64,000 bases of DNA, from NCBI GenBank assembly GCA_019635275.1, contig JAHBZV010000003.1, positions 62,001 to 126,000 on the forward strand, in the 5' to 3' direction. Origin of the DNA: Burkholderiaceae bacterium. Its GTDB lineage: Bacteria > Pseudomonadota > Gammaproteobacteria > Burkholderiales > Burkholderiaceae_E. Below are positions 30,539-43,297 of the stretch, piece after piece. The notes under the pieces are model-generated. The model was not told the origin of the DNA and did not search any database. It worked only from the letters and a program-made list of their open reading frames with translations. A program made the position numbers and the translations under genes. The first letter of the stretch is position 1. Each line of letters begins with the position of its first letter.

Positions 30539-31236
30539 GCCTGCAACGCCCGCTCGTCGCCGGCCAGCGCGCTCGAACTGCCTTCGAGCGCGACCTGGCC
30601 CCGCTCGAGCACGACGCAGCGATCGGTGTGCGCCAGCACCGCGCGATAGTTGCGATCGACCACCAGCGACGCGATGCCGCTGGCCCGAATGCCGGCGACG
30701 ATGCCCCAGATCTCGCGCACGATCAGCGGCGCCAATCCTTCGGTCGCCTCGTCGAGCACGATGAGGTCGGGATTGGTCATCAGCGCACGGCCGATCGCGA
30801 GCATCTGCTGCTCGCCGCCGGACAACTGGTTGCCGCCGTGGTGCAGCCGCTCGGTCAGGCGAGGAAACGTCTGGAGCACCCGCTCGAGGGTCCAGTCGGT
30901 CTGGCCGCGCAGCCCGGGGCGCGAAGCCATCAGCAGGTTCTCGCGAACCGACAGGTTGGGGAAGATGCCGCGCCCCTCCGGGACGTAGCCGATGCCCAGT
31001 CGCGCCACGCGATCGGGACGCTCGGCACTGCAGTCGCGGCCGCGCACGACGATCCGGCCCGTGGTCGCGCGCATCAGCCTGAGCATGCCGCGGATCAGCG
31101 TCGTCTTGCCCATGCCGTTTCGGCCGAGCAGACCGAGCGCCTCGCCGGCGTCGATGCGCAGGCTCACGCCGCGCAGCACGTGGCTGGCGCCGTAATAGGC
31201 GTGCAGGTCGGTGATCTCGATGAGCGGCTCGGCCAT
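30523..31236 (-). CDS. livF: Branched-chain amino acid/aromatic acid ABC transporter ATPase, LivF type
   Basis: A 237-residue ATPase, second of the pair that powers a LivHM-type importer. Walker A is GRNGMGKTTLIRGML near residue 37. The LivF hallmark is GIGYVPEGRGIFPNLSVRENL, the signature is NQLSGGEQQMLAIGRALM and Walker B is LIVLDEATEGLAPLIV. The switch position usually occupied by His is Asn here in SLVVDRNYRAVLAHTDR. The shorter ATG at 31236 is preferred over the long upstream frame that runs into livG. It ends the operon and overlaps the FbpC-type gene tail by 16 bases, so transcripts from both sides collide here. Confidence 0.92.
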   Translation of the reverse strand: MAEPLIEITDLHAYYGASHVLRGVSLRIDAGEALGLLGRNGMGKTTLIRGMLRLMRATTGRIVVRGRDCSAERPDRVARLGIGYVPEGRGIFPNLSVRENLLMASRPGLRGQTDWTLERVLQTFPRLTERLHHGGNQLSGGEQQMLAIGRALMTNPDLIVLDEATEGLAPLIVREIWGIVAGIRASGIASLVVDRNYRAVLAHTDRCVVLERGQVALEGSSSALAGDERALQAYLGV

Positions 31237-31274
31237 GATCGATGCGCGTGCGACGTGCGGGCTCGCCCGGCGCG

Positions 31275-32042
31275 CTAGTGCACGCCCTCCTCGCCCAGGT
31301 AGGCCGTCTGCACGTCGGCATTGGCGCGGATCGCCTCGGGCGTGCCGCTGGCGATGACCCGGCCGTTGACCATCACGGTGATCTCGTCGGATACGCGGAA
31401 CACCGCGTCCATGTCGTGCTCGACCAGCAGGATCGCGTGCCCGGACTTCAAGCCCTCGAGGAGCGCGAGCATCCGCTCGGACTCCTCGGCCCCCATGCCC
31501 GCGAGCGGCTCGTCGAGAACCAGTACGCGCGGGCCGGTGGCCAGGCACATCGCAATCTCGAGCTGGCGCTTCTGGCCATGCGACAGCGTGCCCGCGACGA
31601 GGTGGGCCTGCGCGGCGAGCCCCGCGCGCTCGAGCGCCTGGGTCGCCGCGGCGCGGCTCACTTCGCACGAGGTCGCCGGCGTGAGCCAGTCCCAGGGGCG
31701 CTGGAGCCTGGCCTGCGCGCTCAGGCGGCAATTCTCGAAAACCGTGAAGGGCGCGTAGATCGTGTTGCGCTGGTAACTGCGGCCCAGGCCGGCCTGCGCG
31801 CGGCGGGGCTGCGACCATCGCGAGACGTCGTGTCCGAGCAGCTCGACCGTTCCCTCGGTCGCCTGGATCTCGCCGCACAGCACGTTGATCAGCGTGGACT
31901 TGCCGGCACCGTTGGTGCCGATCACCGAGTGCACCGTGCCCAGGCGCACCGCGACCGAGACGTCGTCGACCGCCTTCAGGCCGCCGAAACTGCGCGACAC
32001 GTTTCGCGCGCGCAGCAGCACCTCGCCGACGTTCTCAGGCAT
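31275..32042 (-). CDS. livG: Branched-chain amino acid/aromatic acid ABC transporter ATPase, LivG type
   Basis: A 255-residue ATPase that pairs with the LivF-type protein. Walker A is GTNGAGKSTLINVLCG (usually GPNGAGKT), near residue 42. The LivG-like QRNTIYAPFTVFENCRLSAQ segment follows. The signature is degenerate but recognisable as GTLSHGQKRQLEIAMCL, where SHGQ replaces SGGQ as in many LivG proteins. Walker B is VLVLDEPLAGMGAEES and the switch is LLVEHDMDAVFRV. The start overlaps the end of livM by 8 bases, indicating translational coupling. The livF gene follows after 38 bases. Confidence 0.92.
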   Translation of the reverse strand: MPENVGEVLLRARNVSRSFGGLKAVDDVSVAVRLGTVHSVIGTNGAGKSTLINVLCGEIQATEGTVELLGHDVSRWSQPRRAQAGLGRSYQRNTIYAPFTVFENCRLSAQARLQRPWDWLTPATSCEVSRAAATQALERAGLAAQAHLVAGTLSHGQKRQLEIAMCLATGPRVLVLDEPLAGMGAEESERMLALLEGLKSGHAILLVEHDMDAVFRVSDEITVMVNGRVIASGTPEAIRANADVQTAYLGEEGVH

Positions 32043-33030
32043 GGCGCCACCTTCTCAGGTGCGAGACCCGCCGGGCGAGCTGCTTGCCGATGCCGACGAT
32101 GCCGTCGGGCATCAATGCGACGCAGGCGATGATCGCGAAGCCGAGGGTCAGCTGCCAGTGCTGGGCCAGGCCTCCGAAGATCGCTTCCGACTGGAACAAC
32201 TCCTGCAGCAGCGCGAACGCGAACGCGCCGATCACCGCGCCGCGCAGATGGCCCAGCCCGCCCAGGATGATCATGATCAGCACCGCGCCCGACTGGTGCC
32301 ACGACAGCAGCTCGGGGTTCACGAATCCGTCCTTCAGCGCGTACAGGAACCCCGCTAGTCCGGCGAGCATCGCCGCGAGAACGAACGCGGCCAGCTTGTA
32401 CCAGAAGGTCGTGAATCCCACGGCGCGCATGCGCTGCTCGTTGACGCGGATTCCCGCCAGCGCGCGCCCGAAGCGGCTGCGAACCAGCAGCGCGAGCAGG
32501 CCGAAGGTGAACGCCAGGCAGCCCAGCACGAAATAGTAGAACGTGTGGCCGCTGTCGAGATCGAACGGCTGCCACCCTGCGATCGACAGCACGGGTCGGA
32601 AGTAGAGATAGATGCCGTCGCTGCCGCCCCCGAGCTTCGTGTCGTGAAACACGTAGTACGCCATCTGCGCGAACGCGAGCGTCACCATGATGAAGTAGAT
32701 TCCGCGCGTGCGCAGCGACAAGGCGCCGACCGCAAGGGCGTACAGCCCGGATGCAAGCACCGCCGCGGGAAGCAGGATCGCCAGCGATGCCGGCTCTCCC
32801 TGCGGGCTCAACAGCGCGGCCACGTACGCGGCGATGCCAAGGAAGGCCGCATGCCCGAAGCACACCAGCCCCGTCTGCCCCACCAGCAATTCGAGGCTCA
32901 ACGCGAAGATCGCGAGGATCATGATCTTCGTCATCAGGTCGAGCGCGAACTTGCCGCCGAACAGCGGGAACGCCGCGAGCAACAAAGCCGCGGCCAGGAC
33001 CGGAACCGAGCGGGAAACGACGCTGTTCAT
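32035..33030 (-). CDS. livM: Branched-chain amino acid/aromatic acid ABC transporter permease, LivM type
   Basis: A 331-residue inner-membrane permease with about ten hydrophobic helices. LivM features are SLELLVGQTGLVCFGHAAFLGIAAYVAAL near residue 40 and GALSLRTRGIYFIMVTLAFAQM near 100. The EAA-like cytoplasmic loop is SRFGRALAGIRVNEQRMRAVG, followed by FVNPELLSWHQSGAVLIMIILGGLGHLRG. It starts 10 bases after the livH stop and overlaps livG by 8 bases. The substrate is not determined by the permease sequence. Confidence 0.92.
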   Translation of the reverse strand: MNSVVSRSVPVLAAALLLAAFPLFGGKFALDLMTKIMILAIFALSLELLVGQTGLVCFGHAAFLGIAAYVAALLSPQGEPASLAILLPAAVLASGLYALAVGALSLRTRGIYFIMVTLAFAQMAYYVFHDTKLGGGSDGIYLYFRPVLSIAGWQPFDLDSGHTFYYFVLGCLAFTFGLLALLVRSRFGRALAGIRVNEQRMRAVGFTTFWYKLAAFVLAAMLAGLAGFLYALKDGFVNPELLSWHQSGAVLIMIILGGLGHLRGAVIGAFAFALLQELFQSEAIFGGLAQHWQLTLGFAIIACVALMPDGIVGIGKQLARRVSHLRRWRHA

Positions 33031-33040
33031 TCGGTGCTGC

Positions 33041-33922
33041 TCAGGCGGTCCGGAACAGGCCCTCGGGCCGCCACAGCAAGATGATCGCCATCAGCACATA
33101 GACCAGTACGCCCGCAGCCTGTGGGAAGAACACCGTCCCGAAGGTGTCCACGAAGCCCACGAGCAACGCCGCCACGAGCGCGCCCCGGATCGATCCGATG
33201 CCGCCGATCACCACGACCACGAAGCAGATGATCAGCACCTGGTTGCCCATGCCCGGGTAGACGGACGACACCGGCGCGGCGATCGCGCCGGCGAGCGCGG
33301 CCAGCGCGACGCCGGCCGAGAAGACCACCCGATACAAGAGCTTGATGTTGACGCCCATCGCCTGGACCATCTCGCGGTTCGAGGCGCCGGCACGAATCGT
33401 CATGCCGAGTCGCGTTCGCGTGATGACCCAGAAGAGCCCGAGTGCCACGAGCACGCAGACCGCGGAAATGAACAGCCGGTAGACCGGATATGTCATCAAT
33501 CCGCCGAGCGGCACCGTGCCGGCCAGCCACTCGGGTGCGCGCACCCCGTGCACGTCGTTGCCCACCAGGATGCTTCGCGTTTCCTCGAACACGAGGATCA
33601 ACGCGTACGTCATCAGCACCTGCTGCAGGTGCTCGCGCTCGTACAGATAGCTGAAGAAGCACCACTCGAGGATGTAGCCAAACACCACGGAGGCCGCGAT
33701 CGCCACCGCGAGCGTTGCGAAGAACCCCCCGCCGATCGCCTGCTCCACCATCGGCGCAAGCGCGAACGCCATGTACGCGCCGATCATGTAGAAACTGCCG
33801 TGCGCCAGGTTGATCACGCCCATGATCCCGAAGATCAGCGTGAGGCCGCTGGCGACCAGGAACAGCAACAGGCCGTACTGGACGGCGTTCAGGCACTGAA
33901 CGAGAAAGACGACTGGATCCAT
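33041..33922 (-). CDS. livH: Branched-chain amino acid/aromatic acid ABC transporter permease, LivH type
   Basis: A 293-residue inner-membrane permease with about eight hydrophobic helices. LivH features include LNAVQYGLLLFLVASGLTLIFGIMGVINLAHGSFYMIGAY at residues 10-49 and TRTRLGMTIRAGASNREMVQAMGVN, the ATPase-contact loop, near 190. VYPGMGNQVLIICFVVVVIGGIGSIRGALVAAL near 235 is the usual C-terminal signature. It starts 74 bases after the binding-protein gene and shares its promoter. Confidence 0.93.
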   Translation of the reverse strand: MDPVVFLVQCLNAVQYGLLLFLVASGLTLIFGIMGVINLAHGSFYMIGAYMAFALAPMVEQAIGGGFFATLAVAIAASVVFGYILEWCFFSYLYEREHLQQVLMTYALILVFEETRSILVGNDVHGVRAPEWLAGTVPLGGLMTYPVYRLFISAVCVLVALGLFWVITRTRLGMTIRAGASNREMVQAMGVNIKLLYRVVFSAGVALAALAGAIAAPVSSVYPGMGNQVLIICFVVVVIGGIGSIRGALVAALLVGFVDTFGTVFFPQAAGVLVYVLMAIILLWRPEGLFRTA

Positions 33923-33996
33923 GCGCTAGGCCCGCGGCGCGCGGCCGCACCCATGGGCGCGCGCCGCCCCCGTCCGAAGGCAGGGGCAGCGTCGAC

Positions 33997-35163
33997 TCAC
34001 ATGCGGCAACCGCGACCCGGGTCGGCAAGCGCCTTGACGGCCACGCCCTGCACCTGGTTCACCTTGCCTTCGACCTTGCGCAGATAGATATCCTGCACCG
34101 GATTGTGCGACTTCGACAACGTGAACGCGCCGCGCGGACTGTCGATACGCGCCTTGGCCATCGCAGCGTACATCGGGTCGCGCTTGCTCATGTCGCCCTT
34201 GACCGCCGCCAGTCCGGCGCCGAGAAGTTGCGCGGCATCGTACCCCTGGACGGCGTAGACGTCCGGCTGCAGCTTGTAGGTCTTGGCGTATTCGAGGCGG
34301 AACGCCTTGTCCTTCGGGTTGTTGAGCCCGTCGGCGTAGTGCAGCGTGGTGAGCAGACCCTGCGCGGCGTCGCCCTGCGCTTCGAGCGTGCCGTCGGTCA
34401 GGAAGCCGGCTCCGTAGAGGGGGATGGTCTTGCCGAGACCCGCCGCGGCATAGTCCTTCACGAACTTGACCGCGCCGCCGCCGGCAAAGAACGTGTAGAC
34501 GGCGTCCGGTTTGAGCGAGGCAATTTCGGTCAGCAACGCCTGGAACTCCACGTTCGGGAACGGCAGCGTGAGGTCCTTGATGACCTTGCCTCCGGCCTTC
34601 GTGAAGCTCTCCTTGAAGCCGTTGACGCTCTCGTCGCCCGCGGCGTACTTCCAGGTGATCGTCACCGCGGTCTTGTGACCGCGCTTGGCGACCACTTCGC
34701 CCATCGCGAACCCGGGCTGCCAGTTCGAGAACGAGGTGCGGAAGATGTTCGGCGCGCACATCGGGCCGGTGACCGCGTCGGCGCCCGCATTGGGCACGAT
34801 CAGCAGCGTGCCGCTGTCCTTCGCGGCCTTGGCCATCGCCATCGCCACGCCGGAGTGCACTGTTCCCACGACCACGTCGACCTGGTCGCGCTTGATCAGC
34901 TTGTTGACGTTGTCGGTAGCCTTGGAGGGATCGCTCTCGTCATCGACGCGAACGAACTCGATCGCCTGGCCGCCAAGCTTGCCGCCGTGCTCCTGCACGT
35001 ACAGGCGGAAGCCGTTCTCGATCGCATTGCCCAACGCGGCATAGGTACCCGTGTACGGCAGCATGAAGCCGACCTTCACCGGCTTGCCCTGCGCCGCGGC
35101 TGCGCCCGCCATCGCCGCGACCACGGCGGCCGCGGCCAGCTTGACTGCGTATCTCCTGTGCAT
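33997..35163 (-). CDS. ABC transporter substrate-binding protein (LivK/aromatic-acid type)
   Basis: A 388-residue periplasmic binding protein that delivers substrate to the LivHMGF-type complex. Residues 1-24 are a signal peptide (VKLAAAAVVAAMAGAAAA with an AxA site). The mature part is a type I periplasmic fold: VKVGFMLPYTGTYAALGNAI, EFVRVDDESDPSKATDNVNKLI, VVVGTVHSGVAMAMAKAA and NIFRTSFSNWQPGFAMG. A pair of Cys residues occurs (ACAP-like MCAPNIF and the C-terminal GRGCRM). Proteins of this subgroup often bind benzoate-like aromatic acids or amides instead of leucine. AGGAG precedes the ATG. It is the first gene of the operon. Confidence 0.88.
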   Translation of the reverse strand: MHRRYAVKLAAAAVVAAMAGAAAAQGKPVKVGFMLPYTGTYAALGNAIENGFRLYVQEHGGKLGGQAIEFVRVDDESDPSKATDNVNKLIKRDQVDVVVGTVHSGVAMAMAKAAKDSGTLLIVPNAGADAVTGPMCAPNIFRTSFSNWQPGFAMGEVVAKRGHKTAVTITWKYAAGDESVNGFKESFTKAGGKVIKDLTLPFPNVEFQALLTEIASLKPDAVYTFFAGGGAVKFVKDYAAAGLGKTIPLYGAGFLTDGTLEAQGDAAQGLLTTLHYADGLNNPKDKAFRLEYAKTYKLQPDVYAVQGYDAAQLLGAGLAAVKGDMSKRDPMYAAMAKARIDSPRGAFTLSKSHNPVQDIYLRKVEGKVNQVQGVAVKALADPGRGCRM

Positions 35164-35379
35164 CGAAATCTCCTCTGCTTGACAAACGGATGGGCCGCCG
35201 TCGACCCGCTTGCGACGGTGCCCGAACCGCGCGAACCACGACCTGCTAAAGACAGCCGACGAAGATTGCGCCGTCAGCGAGACGAGCGCAACCGCGGGGC
35301 TTCCCGAATCGATTTTCGAGGGGGCACGGGCGACGAGCGACGCACCGGCGACCTTGTCTCGCGGTCGCGCGGCGCATGA

Positions 35380-35420
35380 ACCGTAATTCCTTCAACGGTC
35401 CATGTCAAGCACTATAGTGC
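35380..35420 (-). promoter_or_regulatory. Promoter and palindromic operator of the liv-type operon
   Basis: On the minus strand TTGACA (35408-35403), 17 bases and TACGGT (35385-35380) form a good sigma70 promoter, about 210 bases upstream of the binding-protein ATG. Abutting the -35 box is the perfect 12-bp palindrome GCACTATAGTGC (35409-35420), a likely activator or repressor site. From memory it resembles TGCA-type half-sites described for benzoyl-CoA-responsive BzdR/BoxR repressors; this needs checking. The remaining leader (35164-35379) shows nothing else I can name. Confidence 0.6.
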
Positions 35421-35456
35421 AGCCTCGCACGTGGCTTGCGAGCGATCGACGCGAGA

Positions 35457-38024
35457 TCAGCGCTCGGCGACGAGGAACGCGCGCGCCTGGTCGAACCGCG
35501 CGCGCAATTCCTCCATGCGCAGCGACATCGCACGACGGTCGGCGCGACGCACGAGCAGCGCGACGGTGCGCCGCCGGTTGATCCACGCCACCTTGAGGTA
35601 GGCACTGCTGCCGTCGCGCGCCACCAGTTCGACCCAGTCGCCGCGACGCATCTCCCCGAGGGCCTGTTCGGGCGCGAGCTCGCGGCGCCGAGGGCTCGAC
35701 GGCAGGTCGCCCAGGTCGAGCGAGTCGAGGATTTCGAGCAGGCGTCGCTCGGTGCCCTCCTCGTCGGACCGCTCGGGCTCGCGGGCCCCCGCTTCGGGCT
35801 CTCGGGGTGCGGCACCGGGCGACGGGGGCTGCCCCGGTGCCGGCGCACGCGCCCCGAACGGCGCAGGCTCGGCGGGCGCGGCGGGTGCAGGCGCGTACCC
35901 CGCGCCGCCGCCTGCCGTCTCGGGGCCCATTGGCTGTGCGAGCGTGGGCACGGCCGTGTCGATCCCCGTCCCGGCATCGAAGCGCGCCCGCGTCGTCGCG
36001 CCGCGCTCGCGCTCGCGCCGCTGCATGCGGCGCAGGTGGATCAGGAACAGCTCGTCGAAGAACGACTTGAACTCCTCGTCCTTCGCGCCGATTTCGCGAA
36101 CGCCCTGCGTCATCAGGCGGATCAGCGGCGGGATGCGCTGCGCGAGCTCGCGACGGCTGCGTCGCTCGTCGCCCTCGTCCAGGCTCCAGAGCAGGTCGTC
36201 GACCACCTGCAGCGACACCCGGAACTCGGCGCTCTCCTCGCCGTTGCGCAGCGCGGCGGTGCGCATGTGGCGCAGCCAGACGTTGGTCACGAAGTCGCGC
36301 ACCGACTCGGGCGCCTGGTGCCGGTCGAGCCGTTCCGCGAGCAGCGCGCGCAGGTGCTCGGTGACGAGCCGCTCGCGCTCGCGGCTCGGACGCCTGGCGT
36401 AGTCGCGCCGATTGCGCCGGCTCGGCGTCTCCTCGAGCGTTCGGCGCTCGCGCACCACCCGGTCGATCAGCTGGCCGACGCTGCGCGCCGCGCGCGAATA
36501 CTCCTTCTCGACCTGCTGCGCCATGACGGCCGAGCGCGACTGCAGCGCGCTCGACACGATCTCGACGGCGCGCACCACGGTCTCCAGCCGCCGGTACAGC
36601 TCGCTGCCGCGCACGATGTCGTCGCCAAAGGCGGTCGAGATCGCGCCGAAGTGCTCGACCAGCTTGCGAAGCGACCGCGGATCGTCGCCGAGATAGGCGG
36701 GATCGAGCAGCGTCAGCGAGACCGCAGGTTGTTGCAGCCGCCACACCAGCGGCTTGGCCGCCTCGGGCAGGCGGCGATCGTCGATCACGTAGTCGAACAT
36801 CGCGGCCACCAGGTCGACCACCGCGACCTGCGCCGGCGCGGCGCCCGCCTCGCGCATGCGGGTGCGCACGTTGCCGAAGAACTCGCCGCGCGCCTGACGG
36901 CTGTACGGCATCGCGCCGATCGCGTGCGCGAAGGCCACCGCATCGCGCTCGATCTCGACCACCGGCTGCAGCGTGGGCAGCACCCGCAGGCGCTGTCCCG
37001 GCGGCGTGCCGGCGAGCGGCGAGCTTCCCAGCGTCGCGGCATCGCGCTCGGCCTGCAGCGTGACATCAACGGTCCGGGGCGCGTCGCCTCCGCGGCGCTC
37101 GACGCCGGGCGACTCCTGCCCGGGCTCGCGCCAGGCCTGCTGATCGTCGGCCGGCGCCTCTGCGAGAGCCGGCTCTTCGAAGGCGGGCGCGCCCCCTTCT
37201 TCGGGTGCTGCGGTCGGCAACTCGGGCGCCGTGAGCGGCATCGCCCCGTCGTCGTCGCCCGCGGTGACGATCGAGGGCGGCTCCGGCGCAGCGCGCTCGC
37301 GCTCGCGCACGCCGGGCTCGGGCTCGGGCTCGGGCTCGCCGGCCTCGACGCGCCCGGGCGCCTCGGGCGCCGGGAGCGGTTCGAGCGGCGCCACGCCTGC
37401 TTCATCGAGCAGGCGGTCGGCGCGCTCGATCGCCTCGGCGATCGGCGCGGCTAGCGCGGCCAGCGCCAGCTGCCGCAGCACGGCGCGAGTCCGGGCACCG
37501 TCGGCGATGCCGTCCAGCGATGCCACCGCAGCGCTGGCGAGCGTGCGCGCGCCGAGCGGGTTCATGTCGTCGTCGCCCCAGTCGCGCTCGACCACCTGGC
37601 GCAACCGGGCGACGTAGCGGGGATAGGCGAGTCCGGCGCGATCGCGCGCGGCGCGCGCGAGGTCGGCCGCGAGAATCTGCGTCTCGAGCTCGTCCTCGTC
37701 GATCAGCGCGAGCCCCTGGACGTCGAGCTCCTCGTCGGCCCGGCGCGTGGCTTCGAGGCAGCGGTTCGCACGGCGCGCCAGCGCGTCGGCGACTTGCGTC
37801 ACGCGCGTCGCCGTCTCGCGCCGCAAACGCTGCGCAGCACCGAGCAGGCCCTGACGCTCGCGACCGTCGAGCGCGCGGTCGGCGGCCGCGTCGAGCTCCT
37901 CGGCGATCGCCGGCAATGCGTCCGTGACCGCGGCCGACAGGCTGTCGGCGAGCGATTCGCGGGTACGCGCGAACAGTAGCGAACGCGGTGGCGGTCTCGG
38001 GAGCGAAAGGTCCGATTCGATCAT
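35457..38024 (-). CDS. DUF1631 family protein
   Basis: An 855-residue cytoplasmic protein of unknown function, of a family sometimes mislabelled thymidine phosphorylase. Residues about 1-215 and 350-655 are helical and Arg/Glu-rich, with recognisable family segments (LFEHFGA-like LVEHFGAISTAF, LYRRLETVVRAVEIVSSALQ, DDLLWSLDEGDERRSRRELAQRIPPLI). They are split by an acidic Pro/Glu-rich linker (about 220-340) containing an EP repeat. A second Pro/Ala linker (about 680-745) leads to a C-terminal domain of 100 residues (LGEMRRGDWVELVARDGSSA, VAWINRRRTVALLV). That domain resembles a PilZ-like or SH3-like barrel, a tentative reading. It is transcribed toward the liv operon. There is no obvious partner gene. 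Confidence 0.75.
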   Translation of the reverse strand: MIESDLSLPRPPPRSLLFARTRESLADSLSAAVTDALPAIAEELDAAADRALDGRERQGLLGAAQRLRRETATRVTQVADALARRANRCLEATRRADEELDVQGLALIDEDELETQILAADLARAARDRAGLAYPRYVARLRQVVERDWGDDDMNPLGARTLASAAVASLDGIADGARTRAVLRQLALAALAAPIAEAIERADRLLDEAGVAPLEPLPAPEAPGRVEAGEPEPEPEPGVRERERAAPEPPSIVTAGDDDGAMPLTAPELPTAAPEEGGAPAFEEPALAEAPADDQQAWREPGQESPGVERRGGDAPRTVDVTLQAERDAATLGSSPLAGTPPGQRLRVLPTLQPVVEIERDAVAFAHAIGAMPYSRQARGEFFGNVRTRMREAGAAPAQVAVVDLVAAMFDYVIDDRRLPEAAKPLVWRLQQPAVSLTLLDPAYLGDDPRSLRKLVEHFGAISTAFGDDIVRGSELYRRLETVVRAVEIVSSALQSRSAVMAQQVEKEYSRAARSVGQLIDRVVRERRTLEETPSRRNRRDYARRPSRERERLVTEHLRALLAERLDRHQAPESVRDFVTNVWLRHMRTAALRNGEESAEFRVSLQVVDDLLWSLDEGDERRSRRELAQRIPPLIRLMTQGVREIGAKDEEFKSFFDELFLIHLRRMQRRERERGATTRARFDAGTGIDTAVPTLAQPMGPETAGGGAGYAPAPAAPAEPAPFGARAPAPGQPPSPGAAPREPEAGAREPERSDEEGTERRLLEILDSLDLGDLPSSPRRRELAPEQALGEMRRGDWVELVARDGSSAYLKVAWINRRRTVALLVRRADRRAMSLRMEELRARFDQARAFLVAER
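37314..37337. repeat. Hexanucleotide repeat (GGGCTC)4 inside the DUF1631 gene
   Basis: Four perfect tandem copies of a 6-base unit encode the Glu-Pro dipeptides of the acidic linker. Gain or loss of a unit changes the linker length by two residues without shifting the frame, so it cannot act as an on/off switch. Confidence 0.8.
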
Positions 38025-38234
38025 CGACTTCTTCTGGCGCGAGCCGCCGGCCGTGGGGTCCGGGATCCGGACCGCCCGACAGGGCTCGTTGCGACAGGAG
38101 CGATGCTATCGGATGGGGGGTGCCCGATCAGTGAACAAGTTAGCCGGGCGGGTGTCAAATCCGCCGACAACCGGGGCGATGAACCGGACTTTCGACACGG
38201 TTCGCGGCGACCGGCGTCCAGCCGGCCGGCCCGG

Positions 38235-38657
38235 TCAGGGCACCAGGTAGCGCTCGATCCCGGCGCGCAGCGCGTCGGGGAACGGTACCGAGTGCAATTC
38301 ATCGACGTGCGCGAGCACCACCGTGAGCCGTGCGCGCACGCGCGGTACCCCGCCGGCGACCCCCTCGACGGCGAGCCCGAGCGAACTGCGCCCGATCCGC
38401 TGGACGCCGAGGCTCAGCTTCAGCATCTCGCCGATCTTGCTCGGTGACAGGAAGTCGCACTCGACGCGCACCATCGGCAAGCCGAGCCGCTGCCGGTAGA
38501 CCAGCTCCGCGTAGTCGTGCTGCAGCCCGTGGTTGAACCAGTCCTCGACCAGTTCGTGGAACAGGATGAAGTACTGCGGATAGAAGACGATCCCCGCCGG
38601 ATCGCAGTGATGGAAGCGGATCAGCTTGTCCCGCTCGAACGCGTTGCCTGTGTGCAC
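38235..38657 (-). CDS. 4-hydroxybenzoyl-CoA thioesterase-like hotdog protein
   Basis: A 140-residue acyl-CoA thioesterase of the 4HBT hotdog fold. The active-site Asp lies in the family motif FHHCDPAGIVFYPQYFILFH near residue 15. LVEDWFNHGL, GLPMVRVECDFLSPSKIGEML and SSLGLAVEG follow in the usual order. The frame is open to a TTG at 38702. I prefer the GTG at 38657 because a strong GGAGG site lies 6 bases upstream and the resulting N-terminus is short, as in homologues. It is separated from the DUF1631 gene by about 210 bases in which I see nothing. The natural thioester is unknown; aromatic acyl-CoAs are possible given the nearby liv-type operon. Confidence 0.85.
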   Translation of the reverse strand: MHTGNAFERDKLIRFHHCDPAGIVFYPQYFILFHELVEDWFNHGLQHDYAELVYRQRLGLPMVRVECDFLSPSKIGEMLKLSLGVQRIGRSSLGLAVEGVAGGVPRVRARLTVVLAHVDELHSVPFPDALRAGIERYLVP

Positions 38658-38744
38658 GCTGGGCCTCCGCCTCGACTGGCGATCCCGGATGATGCACGGC
38701 AATGGGTCAGGCGCGCTACCCCGCCTCGCGCCGTCGCGCGCCCT

Positions 38745-41646
<2,902 letters not shown>

Positions 41647-41656
41647 CTTCGAATGA

Positions 41657-41681
41657 GCGCCCCGACGTTGTGTCGGAGCGC
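41657..41681. terminator. Hairpin after katG
   Basis: GCGC-C-CCGAC and GTCGG-A-GCGC form a 9-bp stem with one internal mismatch around GTTGT, 10 bases after the katG stop. No T-run follows on the plus strand. katG and tRNA-Ser converge here, so a two-way stop would be useful. Confidence 0.4.
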
Positions 41682-41722
41682 CGCCGCGATCGGGCGCCGG
41701 GGATGCCGGCCGGTCGCGGCGG

Positions 41723-41813
41723 TGGCGGAAAGGGTGGGATTCGAACCCACGTTACGGTGTAACCGTAAACCGGATTTCGAGTCCGGCGCATTCGACCACT
41801 CTGCCACCTTTCC
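41723..41813 (-). tRNA. tRNA-Ser(CGA)
   Basis: Ninety-one bases with encoded CCA and the long variable arm (TTTACGGTTACACCGTAA) typical of serine tRNAs. The acceptor stem is GGAAAGG/CCTTTCC. The anticodon stem CCGGA/TCCGG encloses CTCGAAA, giving anticodon CGA. It lies 90 bases downstream of serS, on the same strand. Confidence 0.95.
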
Positions 41814-41846
41814 GGGTATCGCGCGGGTCGCGACGCGAAGCCCGGC

Positions 41847-41855
41847 ATTGTAGCA
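41847..41855 (-). promoter_or_regulatory. Extended -10 promoter of tRNA-Ser
   Basis: The minus strand reads TGCTACAAT, an extended -10 element (TG-N-TACAAT) 33 bases before the tRNA 5' end. No good -35 is visible. It places the tRNA under its own promoter downstream of the serS hairpin. Confidence 0.5.
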
Positions 41856-41863
41856 GAGAGACC

Positions 41864-41898
41864 GACGGCGCGAGAGAGGTCCCGCCGCTCGCGCCGTC
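41864..41898 (-). terminator. Candidate terminator of serS
   Basis: GACGGCGCGAG and CTCGCGCCGTC form a perfect 11-bp stem with a 13-base loop, starting 4 bases after the serS stop. On the minus strand it is followed by GGTCTCTCTG, only partly T-rich. It separates serS from the tRNA-Ser promoter. Confidence 0.55.
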
Positions 41899-41902
41899 GC
41901 GC

Positions 41903-43297
<1,395 letters not shown>

